A stretch of 17,788 nucleotides of DNA from Gemmatimonadota bacterium (GCA_002712305.1 PATE01000088.1:20668-38455), one strand, 5' to 3'. Counted from the first letter of the stretch, positions 1-7,516 are shown. The notes: generated from the sequence alone by a model not told the origin. Translations and numbers: made by a program.

Positions 1-2
1 TG

Positions 3-173
3 CCACACAAGTTCATGAAGGTCGCCTGGGATCGCTGGGCCGAAACGCAGAAGCTGGGTGATACCCTCGAAGACCGCTATGCAGGTTGGGACGTCAATCG
101 CATCAAGGCCGGGGAGTTCGTTGGCTGGCGAACGGAGCTGGAGCGCAAGGCCGCTGAGGCGGCAAAGGGCTGA
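3..173 (+). CDS. Probable xylose isomerase-type TIM-barrel protein, C-terminal fragment
   Basis: This reading frame is open from the left window edge to a TGA at 171-173 and gives 56 residues; the 5' part lies outside the window. The fragment contains LEDRYAGWDVNRIKAGE followed by a charged helix rich in Glu, Arg, Lys and Ala. In xylose isomerases (aldose-ketose isomerases of pentose catabolism) the C-terminus carries a similar E-R-Y-x-[ST]-[WF]-D segment, then a Gly-containing turn and a helix beginning around an L-E pair. That resemblance is the only basis for the name. The helix may help oligomer contacts, as in the family, but no catalytic residue is present here. It converges on the methyltransferase ending at 355, with a hairpin 9 bp past the stop. 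A related sugar isomerase or another TIM-barrel protein is possible. The CDS itself is likely; the family is tentative. Confidence 0.5.
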   Translation, partial: PHKFMKVAWDRWAETQKLGDTLEDRYAGWDVNRIKAGEFVGWRTELERKAAEAAKG

Positions 174-181
174 ACGGCTTG

Positions 182-206
182 GGCGCCGAGAGATGGTCCC
201 GGCGCC
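182..206. terminator. Hairpin after the left-edge gene
   Basis: GGCGCCG at 182-188 pairs perfectly with CGGCGCC at 200-206 around an 11-nt loop, starting 9 nt after the stop of the left-edge gene. No T-run follows, so it is not a canonical intrinsic terminator. It could be a U-tract-less terminator or an mRNA 3'-end stabiliser. Confidence 0.35.
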
Positions 207-297
207 TGGAAGGTGGCGTCCTCGACGGACTTATGCACCTAAGTCAAGCTCGATGACGCGACCTGCCCGCTCGTGATGGCATCTATGCGTCAAGCCA

Positions 298-318
298 GAT
301 GACGACAGGTCAGTCATC
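298..318. terminator. Weak hairpin past the methyltransferase stop
   Basis: GATGAC at 298-303 and GTCATC at 313-318 form a 6-bp stem with a 9-nt loop, 36 nt beyond the minus-strand stop at 355. There is no T-run. The rest of the 181-bp convergent gap (174-354) shows nothing else recognisable. Confidence 0.2.
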
Positions 319-354
319 GAACGTCAGCGTGTTCGAGCCACTGCTGTTGAGGGC

Positions 355-1110
355 CTATTCCACCTGAGCCACAAAGAGCCCCCAGTCATCTTTGAAAGCC
401 AGATCGTCACCGGCCACGGTCAACCCCAACCCGGAAGGATCGTCGCCGTTCCGAACCAGGGCGCGCAGAACCTGCTCCAGGTCGGCCATACGACGCGGCT
501 CGTTCATGATCTTCGCCCATTCTGAGAACACACGATCCTGTGACCACAGGGTCTCGTCGACCAGCTCATATCCCGTGCGCTGAAGAAGCTGACGCATGGT
601 GGTCGCGTTGAGGACAGATGTGTGAGAGGGATCCCGAAAGCGCTCGATCGCATCACGTAGGCTTCTCGTCTCGTCGTCCTCGGGGCCCAGCACGTCCAGC
701 ACGACGAGTCGCCCGCCGGGTTTCAAGACGGGATGCGCCGCTTTCAACGCCACCGCCGGATCTGCGAAGTGATGAAGCGCGAGACGAATCACGACGGCAT
801 CGAAACTGCGTGGTGCGAAGGGCAGGGCCTCAGCGAGGCCTTCGACGAGATGCGCAGCGCCATGCACATCTACGCCAGCAGCCAGTTGCAGATTGTGATG
901 TGTCAGATCCACGCCAACGACCGTTCGCGATGGCGTCGACAGGGTCGGCAGCAGTAATCCTGGCCCGCAAGCGACATCAAGGACATACCCCTTGTCTCCC
1001 AGAGCCTCGCCGACGCGGGTCGTCACCTCAGCCACGCTCAACGTCTTCGACGCACGAAAGGTCTCCGCTTGCCGTGTGAATTCTGTCCGCACGGTCTCGT
1101 TGTGACTCAT
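355..1110 (-). CDS. Class I SAM-dependent methyltransferase (UbiE/Methyltransf_11 type)
   Basis: A 251-residue cytoplasmic protein with a Rossmann-fold methyltransferase core. Visible motifs are motif I VLDVACGPG (residues 43-51, SAM glycine-rich loop), GVDLT (66-70, whose Asp would hold the SAM ribose), LPFAPRSFDAVV (97-108) and the post-core VLKPGGRLVVLDV (128-140). This is the UbiE/COQ5-like layout, in which small metabolites are usually the acceptors; the substrate cannot be read from sequence. I start at the ATG at 1108-1110 rather than an upstream in-frame GTG at 1161, because GAGGTGAGA sits just before it and an upstream start would overlap the previous gene. Only 2 bp separate it from the stop of the other methyltransferase, so translation is probably coupled. 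It is the last gene of a sulfatase-methyltransferase-methyltransferase operon. Confidence 0.88.
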   Translation of the reverse strand: MSHNETVRTEFTRQAETFRASKTLSVAEVTTRVGEALGDKGYVLDVACGPGLLLPTLSTPSRTVVGVDLTHHNLQLAAGVDVHGAAHLVEGLAEALPFAPRSFDAVVIRLALHHFADPAVALKAAHPVLKPGGRLVVLDVLGPEDDETRSLRDAIERFRDPSHTSVLNATTMRQLLQRTGYELVDETLWSQDRVFSEWAKIMNEPRRMADLEQVLRALVRNGDDPSGLGLTVAGDDLAFKDDWGLFVAQVE

Positions 1111-1112
1111 TC

Positions 1113-1796
1113 TCACCTCAGGCTTGGGTGCGCATCCGCGCGCTCGGCGCAGATCTCCCACAGTCGCTTGGTGCGAGAGTACCTATCGGAGGACCGTTCG
1201 CTGGCCTCGAGGACACACCAGCCCTCCCCCAATAGCTGCTCCACACGCTTGCGGTTGTAGAATCGTTTCGGCACGCCGCCCACCAGATGAACATCAGGCT
1301 CCACGAGAGGATTGCCCTCCGCACCGAATTGAACATCATCGGTGGAATTCAATCGCATCAGGATTCGGCCTCCCGGTACGAGGGAATCTCGCAGCGCACG
1401 AAGAATGGACTTCGTCGTGTCGTGATTGAAGTAGTGGAGCACGAGACTGGCCACGATGAGGTGAAATGTTGCCGATCGAAAGGGGATGCCGTCACAGACA
1501 TCGCTCTGGACGACCGGACAACGAGTGTGTCCCCTGGCGATCTTGAGAGCGCCGAGTGAGAAATCGAGACCCACAACACGCAGACCGTGGTTCATCAGAC
1601 GCAACGTGTCTCCACCAGGCCCGCATCCGGCATCCAACACCTGTCCGCCCTGCACGGAGGCAAGTGTATCAGACCAGCGCTCGAGCCAATCATCCTCATA
1701 GGACGACGGTTCTCGCGGAACTTGATACCGCTCCTCCCAGATATGTCGAACATCCGACTGCGTCGGACGGGCTGCCCTGTTCTTGAGATCACTCAA
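1113..1796 (-). CDS. Class I SAM-dependent methyltransferase (second, divergent from its neighbour)
   Basis: A 227-residue methyltransferase with motif I VLDAGCGPGG (residues 53-62), GLDFS (76-80), the D-V-C-D-G-I-P-F segment (99-106) before motif IV, and the LVPGGRILMRLN strand-loop (139-150). After the core there is a KRFYNRKRVEQLLGEGW segment (177-193), common in Methyltransf_25/TehB-like small-molecule methyltransferases. It is not a recent duplicate of the next gene: the two share little beyond the SAM-binding motifs. The first in-frame start is a TTG at 1794-1796 with only a weak GGA upstream; no ATG or GTG offers a better N-terminus without cutting into the fold. It lies 12 bp after the sulfatase stop and 2 bp before the next methyltransferase. 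The acceptor substrate is unknown; context suggests a product related to the sulfatase substrate. Confidence 0.86.
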   Translation of the reverse strand: MSDLKNRAARPTQSDVRHIWEERYQVPREPSSYEDDWLERWSDTLASVQGGQVLDAGCGPGGDTLRLMNHGLRVVGLDFSLGALKIARGHTRCPVVQSDVCDGIPFRSATFHLIVASLVLHYFNHDTTKSILRALRDSLVPGGRILMRLNSTDDVQFGAEGNPLVEPDVHLVGGVPKRFYNRKRVEQLLGEGWCVLEASERSSDRYSRTKRLWEICAERADAHPSLR

Positions 1797-1808
1797 CGCA
1801 GTGTCCGC

Positions 1809-3149
1809 TCACTGGGGTGGGCGCGTCTCTTCGAATCCCTCTTCGCCCAATTGGCGTGAGGCCAACACCCACGGATCCCTCGTCTCCACTCGAAATCGTT
1901 TCACCTTGGCCCGCATCTGTTCGGCCACGTCCTGCAGGTGCGGCTCATCGATGAGATTGGTGGACTCCACGGGATCATCTTCGATGTCGAACAGAGCCTC
2001 GCCTCGCTGGTGCAGAAACTGTGCCGTCGGCCGACGCCCCATCATCTGCAGGTCGTCGTCGATCACCGCCTTCCATGTGGGCGACGCGTACAGATCGCTC
2101 GGCAGAGGCCGTGTCAGTTCGGGATACAGATTCCGCACATACTTGTACTTCCTCCCCCGCAGCGCCCGATAGGGGTAGTAGTTCGTCACTTCGTGGAAGG
2201 TGTGGGAGAAGAACGTCTCCTCCCAGCCCTCGGGATGGGTGTCGTCGAGAATCGGTAGCAGCGACCGTTCGGGCAAACCCTCAGGGGGTTCCACACCACA
2301 CCAGTCGAAGACAGTGGGAGCGATGTTCGACCAGTTCACCAGCGCGTCGTTTTCCACCTCGTCTGCCCCGGGTCGAGCGATCAACAGAGGACAGTGATGC
2401 CCCGAGTCAAAGGAAGATGCCTTGGCACCAGGAAAGGGCATGCCGTGATCGCTCATGACCACAATCATCGTATCCTCAGCCCGCCCTGCGGCTTCGAGGG
2501 CCTTAATGGCCAGTCCATACCCCAGGTCGAGTCGCGAAATCGATTGATAGTAGTCGGCCAACTCGGCCCGTACGCTCGGATGATCCGGCAGGAAGTCGGG
2601 TACAGGCACCGTCGCCGCATCATAGAACGTCTCGTCGACGCCCTCGTAGGTCTGCTTGTTGCCGAAATCACGGTGGGGATCGGTGAAGCCCATGTGCAGG
2701 TAAAACGGTTGATCACCGATGTCGTTGAAGAAACCCGCCGCCACCTCGGCCATCTTCGGCACATTACGCGGCCCACCGGATACCTTCTGCAGATCGTGCG
2801 TCCATGGGTAGACACTCTGCGGCTGCGTGTGCAGTTTGCCAATGATCCCCGTGGCGTATCCGGCGGCCCCTAGCTGTTTCGGTATCGACGGCATGGTCGC
2901 CGCCGTGTGAAAGTTGTGGATCGAATGGGAGTGCCCATACTGACCGTGCGTGTGGCTGTAGTGCCCGGTGAGGATATTGGCTCTACTCGCCGCACAGGAT
3001 GGGGAGGTGCAGAACGCGTTGCTGAAACGCGTTGCACGACTCGCCAGGGCATCGACGTGAGGCGTCTGGATGACGGGGCTGCCGAAACACCCGGCCAGCG
3101 GACTCCAGTCATCGGCGATCAGTAGCAGTACACTTTTCGGTTGATCCAC
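1809..3149 (-). CDS. Sulfatase, N-sulfoglucosamine sulfohydrolase (SGSH)-like, family S1
   Basis: A 446-residue alkaline-phosphatase-fold sulfatase. Visible features are the calcium-binding IADDW (residues 11-15, D13-D14), the formylglycine motif C52-A-A-S-R56 followed by ANILTG (C-x-A-x-R, accepted by formylglycine-generating enzyme), IIGKLH (102-107) with catalytic-type Lys and His, FTDPHRD (155-161), and the second metal site SDHG (233-236). The C-terminal part, with HEVTNYYPYRALRGRKYKYV (319-338), SDLYASPTW (351-359) and VETRDPWVLA (421-430), parallels human SGSH, which removes N-sulfate from glucosamine of heparan sulfate. No signal peptide is present, so it probably acts in the cytoplasm on imported sugars, unless the start is wrong. 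The GTG at 3147-3149 is chosen because AGGA lies 7 nt upstream; the longer frame runs back into the divergent gene. It heads an operon with two methyltransferases. Exact substrate (N-sulfo or O-sulfo) is inference. Confidence 0.9.
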   Translation of the reverse strand: MDQPKSVLLLIADDWSPLAGCFGSPVIQTPHVDALASRATRFSNAFCTSPSCAASRANILTGHYSHTHGQYGHSHSIHNFHTAATMPSIPKQLGAAGYATGIIGKLHTQPQSVYPWTHDLQKVSGGPRNVPKMAEVAAGFFNDIGDQPFYLHMGFTDPHRDFGNKQTYEGVDETFYDAATVPVPDFLPDHPSVRAELADYYQSISRLDLGYGLAIKALEAAGRAEDTMIVVMSDHGMPFPGAKASSFDSGHHCPLLIARPGADEVENDALVNWSNIAPTVFDWCGVEPPEGLPERSLLPILDDTHPEGWEETFFSHTFHEVTNYYPYRALRGRKYKYVRNLYPELTRPLPSDLYASPTWKAVIDDDLQMMGRRPTAQFLHQRGEALFDIEDDPVESTNLIDEPHLQDVAEQMRAKVKRFRVETRDPWVLASRQLGEEGFEETRPPQ

Positions 3150-3217
3150 CTTGTGATCCTTTCTTCGAGACCTGGAATGAAGCACAAAGACGACACCTAC
3201 ACGAGCCACACCACACC
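3150..3217. promoter_or_regulatory. Divergent intergenic region, sulfatase / solute-binding protein
   Basis: This 68-bp gap separates two divergent starts and must hold, or overlap, the promoters for both directions unless they lie inside the genes. Apart from the sulfatase ribosome-binding site at its left edge (CCTT around 3158-3161 on this strand) I see no convincing -35/-10 pair or operator palindrome. Confidence 0.3.
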
Positions 3218-5122
3218 ATGACGCGACAGCTCCAGGTTGTGTTGCTCGTGACCGTCGCCATCGGCGCGACCGAGGTGACCGCCCAGTCAGCTCCGGGCTC
3301 AACCGCCTCCTCCGCCACGGACTCGGCGATTCCTGACACCGCAATTCCTGATACGGTCGACGGTGTTGCCGTCCACCGCAGTCACGCCCTGGGCATCCAT
3401 GGAGAGGTCAAGTATCCTGCCGATTTTGCGGGCTTCGACTACACCAGCCCCGACGCGATCAAAGGCGGCCACGTGCGGCTGCCCTCCCTGGGCACCTTCG
3501 ACAGTCTGAACCCCTTCATCCTCAAGGGTGTCGCCGCTGCGGGCTCGGGCAGCTTCATCCATGCTCGTCTCTGCACCAAAGCGCAGGATGAGCCGCTGTC
3601 CGAATACGCCCTCGTCGCCGAGACCATTCTCTTCCCGGAGGATCGCTCCTGGGTGGCCTTCGAATTGCGCCCCGAAGCCCGCTTCTCCGATGGTGAGCCG
3701 ATCCGCGCCGACGATGTCGTGTATTCCTTCGACTTGTTCACGAAGAAGGGTGCACCCTTCTATCGCAGTTTCTATACCGATGTAGACACGGTATACACCG
3801 TCGATTCTCTCACTGTTCGTTTCGACTTCACGGGCACGACGAATCGTGAGCTGCCGCTGATCATCGGTCAACTGCGGGTGCTGCCCAGGCATTACTGGGA
3901 ACAGCACGACTTCACCAAAACGAGCCTGCAGGCTCCCGTCGGCAGTGGCCCGTATCGCATGACGAACATCGATCCGGGACGTTCGATCACCTACGAACGC
4001 GTCCACAACCATTGGTCAGATACCCTGGCAGTGATGCGTGGGCGATACAACTTCGATCGCATCACCTACGACTACTATCGCGACAACACCGTCTCTCTGG
4101 AGGCTTTCAAAGCGGGTGAATACGACTATCGCAGTGTCGGCAGCGCGCGCGAGTGGGCTACGGCGTACGATCACCCTGCTGTCGACGATGGATATCTGGT
4201 GCAGACCCCCATTCCTCACCAGATGATTCGCGGCATGGGCGGATTCATTTTCAACACCCGCAAGAGCAAGTTTTCCGATCCTGCCGTCCGTCGTGCCCTG
4301 GCGCTGGCGTTCGATTTCGAGTGGACCAATGCCACTCTTTTCTACGGCGCTTACACCCGCACCCACAGTTACTTCGCCAACTCCGAACTGGCGTCTGTCG
4401 GCCAGGCATCTGGTAGAGTCAGAGAGATTCTCGAGGAGTATCGCGACCAGGTCTCCAACGCGGTGTTTGGCAATGCGTACCGGGCGCCCAGCACCGATGG
4501 TGGGGGGGACTTGCGCGGCAATCTTCGCCAGGCGCGGCGCATGCTTCGAGAGGCAGGTTGGGAGATCCGCGATACGAGGCTGCAGCACACGACCTCGGGC
4601 GAGACGATGGAGATCGAGTTCCTGTTGTCGTCGCCAACCTATGAGCGTGTCGTGGGTCCCTTCCAGCAGCACCTGAAACGTCTTGGCATCGACACACGGA
4701 TTCGCACGGTCGATGCCTCACAGTACACGAATCGCGTACAGGCCTTCGACTACGACATCATCGTGGCTACGTGGAATCAGTATCTGAGCCCCGGCAATGA
4801 GCAGCGCAACTACTGGTCATCCGGTGCAGCGGACGCGCCGGGCAGTCGCAACTATGCGGGGATTCGAGATCCGGTTGTGGACGATCTCGTCGAACGACTG
4901 ATCGTGGCTCAGACCCGTCACGAGCAGGTCTCCACCGCTCGAGCCCTGGACCGCGTCTTGAGTTCCGGCCACTACGTCATCCCCCACTGGCACATGGCCG
5001 AGCACCGTCTCGTCTACTGGAATCGGTTCTTACGTCCGGCGAAGACACCATTGATCAGTCTGGGATTCATCGACACCTGGTGGATAGATCCTCAGAAGGA
5101 CGCGATTCTGAGCGCTGACTGA
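3218..5122 (+). CDS. Extracellular solute-binding protein, family 5 (YejA-like), of an ABC transporter
   Basis: A 634-residue periplasmic binding protein (SBP_bac_5). The N-terminus has a short positive stretch, a hydrophobic core (VVLLVTVAIGA) and a likely signal-peptidase I site near VTA-QS at residues 22-23. Mature-protein signatures include HALGIHGEVKYPADF, KGGHVRLPSLGTFDSLNPF and, around residues 365-390, FDFEWTNATLFYGAYTRT, which match the YejA branch (E. coli YejA, about 600 residues, binds microcin C and peptides) better than OppA/DppA. It would capture a peptide-like or conjugated ligand for import. No permease or ATPase gene (yejB, yejE, yejF type) lies next to it, so it is an orphan component within this window. 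The ATG at 3218 gives the signal peptide directly but has only a poor Shine-Dalgarno sequence. It is divergent from the sulfatase 68 bp away, suggesting shared control. Confidence 0.9.
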   Translation: MTRQLQVVLLVTVAIGATEVTAQSAPGSTASSATDSAIPDTAIPDTVDGVAVHRSHALGIHGEVKYPADFAGFDYTSPDAIKGGHVRLPSLGTFDSLNPFILKGVAAAGSGSFIHARLCTKAQDEPLSEYALVAETILFPEDRSWVAFELRPEARFSDGEPIRADDVVYSFDLFTKKGAPFYRSFYTDVDTVYTVDSLTVRFDFTGTTNRELPLIIGQLRVLPRHYWEQHDFTKTSLQAPVGSGPYRMTNIDPGRSITYERVHNHWSDTLAVMRGRYNFDRITYDYYRDNTVSLEAFKAGEYDYRSVGSAREWATAYDHPAVDDGYLVQTPIPHQMIRGMGGFIFNTRKSKFSDPAVRRALALAFDFEWTNATLFYGAYTRTHSYFANSELASVGQASGRVREILEEYRDQVSNAVFGNAYRAPSTDGGGDLRGNLRQARRMLREAGWEIRDTRLQHTTSGETMEIEFLLSSPTYERVVGPFQQHLKRLGIDTRIRTVDASQYTNRVQAFDYDIIVATWNQYLSPGNEQRNYWSSGAADAPGSRNYAGIRDPVVDDLVERLIVAQTRHEQVSTARALDRVLSSGHYVIPHWHMAEHRLVYWNRFLRPAKTPLISLGFIDTWWIDPQKDAILSAD

Positions 5123-5128
5123 TGCCGC

Positions 5129-5146
5129 CGGCACCTTCCGGTGCTG
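5129..5146. terminator. Hairpin between convergent genes
   Basis: GCACC (5131-5135) and GGTGC (5140-5144) form a perfect stem around a TTCC tetraloop, extended by a G-U and a C-G pair to 5129/5146. It lies in the 34-bp gap between two convergent stops (5122 and 5157) and could end transcription from both sides. It lacks a T-run on either strand. Confidence 0.45.
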
Positions 5147-5156
5147 CATCGGTCGG

Positions 5157-6350
5157 TTACTGCTCTTCGTGATATAGCCAGCCCTGTTCCGGTGGCACGA
5201 GAAACTCCTCGATCAATTCATCGGGCAACTCGACACCGATGCCTGCCACCGTCGGCAGTTCGATCACACCATCCACGGCGCGCGGACTCACCTGCTGCAG
5301 CGCCTGACGCAGGGGCGAGGCATACACCTCGGCCGGGGCCGACTCGATGTAGGGGGTGATGGGTGACACAGCGGCCAAGTGCACGGTGGCCGCTCCCAGC
5401 ACGTGCGTCGACCAGTTTCCGGGACACACGAGTGCACCACGCGTCTGCGCCAGTTCGACGATGCGCATCGCTTCGGTGAGCCCCCCACACGTGGTCATGT
5501 AGGGCTGCATGACCAGCATGCCGCCACGATCCATGAAATCGGCGAACTCCCAGCGGGTCACAGCATGCTCACCTGCAGCAAGGCGAAGGGGTGTCTGTGC
5601 GGCGAGCTTCGCATAGGGTTCCATTCGATCGACGGGGAAAGGCGTCTCGAAGAAGTAGACGTCGAACTCTTCGAGTCGGCGCAGCGTGGAGACGGCGGTA
5701 CCGACGTCACTCCACAGATAACCCACATCGACGCTCAGCATCGGCTCGGGCCCCAGTACGTCTCGTGTCCGTCGTGTGAGTTCGACGATCGTATCCGGTG
5801 TCTGCTGCATCGGTTCGATCTTGAAGGCCCGATAACCAAGATCACGAAGGGCGACCACACGTTCGACCTGTTCACGCAGGACGCTGGCCGGGTCCCATCG
5901 ATCGGAGATGATGGTGCAATACGGAGTGACGTGGCTCGGATCCGTTCCCTCCACGACCTGGTGACGCGCCCGCTCATTGCCACCCAGCAATTGCCACACG
6001 GGGCGGTCCATCGCCTTGCCATATAGATCCCACAGAGCTACATCGACCGCTCCGAGGCAGATGATCACCCAACCCCGCCGGTTTCCGTGCAGCATGCTGT
6101 TGTAGAGACGTGTCCACAGTCGTTGCGGTGGACAGGGGTCCTCGCCGATGAGAAGGCGACCGAACAGTGACTCGGGTCCGTCGAGCACAGCACGGGCCAC
6201 ACCGGGCGGGACCACGAAGATCTCCGACACCCCCGTCAGCCCCGTGTCGGTATGGATGCGGACAAAAGCGAGTCCATGTACGGTGGCGCCATCCTTCGGT
6301 GCCCCTGCATGATCACCGAGAACGAACACCTCCGTTTTCGTAATCTTCAC
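5157..6350 (-). CDS. Mandelate racemase/muconate lactonizing enzyme family protein (enolase superfamily), probable acid-sugar dehydratase
   Basis: A 397-residue member with the full two-domain layout: N-terminal capping domain (about 1-125) and a TIM barrel. Likely Mg ligands are D208 (LSVDVGYLW), E235 (YFFETPFP) and E261 (LAAGEHAVTRWEF); the probable general base is H316 in GNWSTH. Members abstract the alpha proton of a carboxylate, most often in dehydration of aldonic or aldaric acids; AAGEH..TRW and CGGLTEA resemble the rhamnonate and related dehydratase branches. Two positions are odd: the usual K-x-K is K177-I-E179, and the strand that usually reads Q-P-D here reads QPY (Y284), so the His-Asp dyad Asp seems absent. 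The GTG at 6348-6350 is chosen for the AGGAGA 7 nt upstream; it begins the typical MKITKTEVFVLGDH. The gene is divergent from the phosphotriesterase homologue and monocistronic. Substrate unknown. Confidence 0.88.
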   Translation of the reverse strand: MKITKTEVFVLGDHAGAPKDGATVHGLAFVRIHTDTGLTGVSEIFVVPPGVARAVLDGPESLFGRLLIGEDPCPPQRLWTRLYNSMLHGNRRGWVIICLGAVDVALWDLYGKAMDRPVWQLLGGNERARHQVVEGTDPSHVTPYCTIISDRWDPASVLREQVERVVALRDLGYRAFKIEPMQQTPDTIVELTRRTRDVLGPEPMLSVDVGYLWSDVGTAVSTLRRLEEFDVYFFETPFPVDRMEPYAKLAAQTPLRLAAGEHAVTRWEFADFMDRGGMLVMQPYMTTCGGLTEAMRIVELAQTRGALVCPGNWSTHVLGAATVHLAAVSPITPYIESAPAEVYASPLRQALQQVSPRAVDGVIELPTVAGIGVELPDELIEEFLVPPEQGWLYHEEQ

Positions 6351-6441
6351 AACCGTGTCTCCTGTTGGCGGGTCTCGTCGCAAGCACGCCCGATCACTGT
6401 CAGTCGTCAAGCCTTCGATAGACACCCCTCTTCCACCTCGT

Positions 6442-6471
6442 TTGTCACTCGACGGTGTAACGTACCATACT
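6442..6471 (+). promoter_or_regulatory. Sigma-70-like promoter candidate for the phosphotriesterase homologue
   Basis: TTGTCA at 6442-6447 (5 of 6 to TTGACA) and CATACT at 6466-6471 (4 of 6 to TATAAT) are separated by 18 bp. Transcription would begin near 6478 and leave a leader of about 80 nt. This is pattern matching only. Confidence 0.35.
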
Positions 6472-6502
6472 TGTGCGCCAGAGAAGTGCCCCCAGAGACG
6501 TG

Positions 6503-6529
6503 ACGCACTCGTCGACGTGCGTGCCGCAC
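6503..6529. promoter_or_regulatory. Adjacent inverted repeats in the divergent region, possible operator
   Basis: ACGCAC (6503-6508) and GTGCGT (6517-6522) form a perfect inverted repeat around TCGTCGAC, which contains the palindrome GTCGAC. GTGC-C-GCAC at 6521-6529 overlaps its end. The cluster lies between the candidate promoter and the ATG at 6560, so it could be a repressor site or a leader hairpin. GC-rich background makes such repeats fairly likely by chance. Confidence 0.25.
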
Positions 6530-6559
6530 GGTCGCCGAAACCGATGTGGAGAGCCAGAG

Positions 6560-7516
6560 ATGTCCGACACCGCAAGATCAGATCAGGTAGCGCAGGAAGT
6601 CATCACCGTACGTGGTCCCATCGATCCCGCTGAAATGGGCATTACCCAGACCCATGAACACCTGGTGATCGATGCCATGGATCACTATGGCGGGTATGGT
6701 TTTGTCATCGATGACGAGGGGATGATCGTCGACGAACTGAAAGCCTTCACCGAGGCAGGGGGCCGCACGATCTGCGATGTCACCGTCGATGAGATCGGAC
6801 GAAATCCGGCCGCCCTGGAGCGGATCTCAGCGGCGGCAGGTGTGCATGTCGTGATGGGTGCCGGTTGGTATCGAGAGTTCGGGTATCCCGCCGAAGTGGA
6901 AGAGAAGACGAGCAACGAACTGGCTGACATTCTCGTGCGCGACATCGAGGTCGGTGTCGGCGACAGCAACATCCGTGCTGGCTTCATCGGCGAGATCGGC
7001 ACGGGACGCCATTACGTGAAACCCGCCGAAGAACGCGTGTTTCGTGCAGCCGCCCTGGCCCAGAATCAGACGGGTGTCGTCATCTCCACACACACGACTC
7101 GATGGGGTACACTGGCGATGGAACAGATCGAGATGTTACGAGAGTTCGGGGCCGATCTGTCCCGCGTGATCATCGGTCATCTCGGCGACCGGCGGGGCGT
7201 GCATCATCTTCTGCCCATTGCCGAACAAGGCGTCTACGTGGAGGTCGACAACATCGGCTATCTCGACTACCAGCCCGAGACGGTCCGTGCTGACAATGTA
7301 GCCGCTCTCGTGAGCGAGGGGTTTGTCGATCAAGTACTTCTGTCGGAGGACATCTGCATGCTCGACCACCTGAAAACGCTCGGTGGCAAGGGGTATGGTT
7401 ACCTGCTGGAGATCTTCGTTCCCATGTTGCGCGAACGCGGCGTCACGCAGACAGACATCGACAAGATGCTCATCGCGAATCCAGCCCGCGCGTTTGCGCG
7501 AGGGGTTCGTTCCTGA
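6560..7516 (+). CDS. Phosphotriesterase-homology protein (amidohydrolase superfamily), probable lactonase or esterase
   Basis: A 318-residue cytoplasmic metallohydrolase with the phosphotriesterase-family metal-site pattern: H32-x-H34 (TQTHEHL), E145 in GFIGEIGTG, where true phosphotriesterase has a carboxylated Lys and E. coli PHP has Glu, then H178 (ISTHTT), H207 (IIGHLGD) and D264 (LLSEDICM). The C-terminus carries NPARAF, another family signature. The Glu bridge places it with PHP and lactonase-type relatives rather than organophosphate hydrolases; family members hydrolyse lactones or phosphate esters of sugars. I use the ATG at 6560, preceded by GGAGA, instead of the in-frame upstream ATG at 6473, whose extra 29 residues are Arg- and Cys-rich and not family-like. 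It is divergent from the mandelate-racemase homologue (209 bp apart), which would fit a lactone hydrolase feeding an acid-sugar dehydratase; that link is inference. Confidence 0.88.
   Translation: MSDTARSDQVAQEVITVRGPIDPAEMGITQTHEHLVIDAMDHYGGYGFVIDDEGMIVDELKAFTEAGGRTICDVTVDEIGRNPAALERISAAAGVHVVMGAGWYREFGYPAEVEEKTSNELADILVRDIEVGVGDSNIRAGFIGEIGTGRHYVKPAEERVFRAAALAQNQTGVVISTHTTRWGTLAMEQIEMLREFGADLSRVIIGHLGDRRGVHHLLPIAEQGVYVEVDNIGYLDYQPETVRADNVAALVSEGFVDQVLLSEDICMLDHLKTLGGKGYGYLLEIFVPMLRERGVTQTDIDKMLIANPARAFARGVRS

Noticed and set aside
355-1796. Recent tandem duplication of the two methyltransferases
   Set aside because: They share only the general SAM-binding motifs; lengths and C-terminal parts differ.
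3150-3344. N-terminal extension of the sulfatase
   Set aside because: The extra 65 residues are Arg- and Ser-rich and overlap the divergent gene; the GTG at 3147-3149 has a ribosome-binding site and begins the conserved region.
3299-4672. Minus-strand open frames opposite the solute-binding protein gene
   Set aside because: Antisense to a complete binding protein with signal peptide; no domain-like features.
6351-6575. N-terminal extension of the mandelate-racemase-family protein
   Set aside because: The added residues match no family region and would fill the divergent intergenic space; the GTG at 6350 has AGGAGA upstream.
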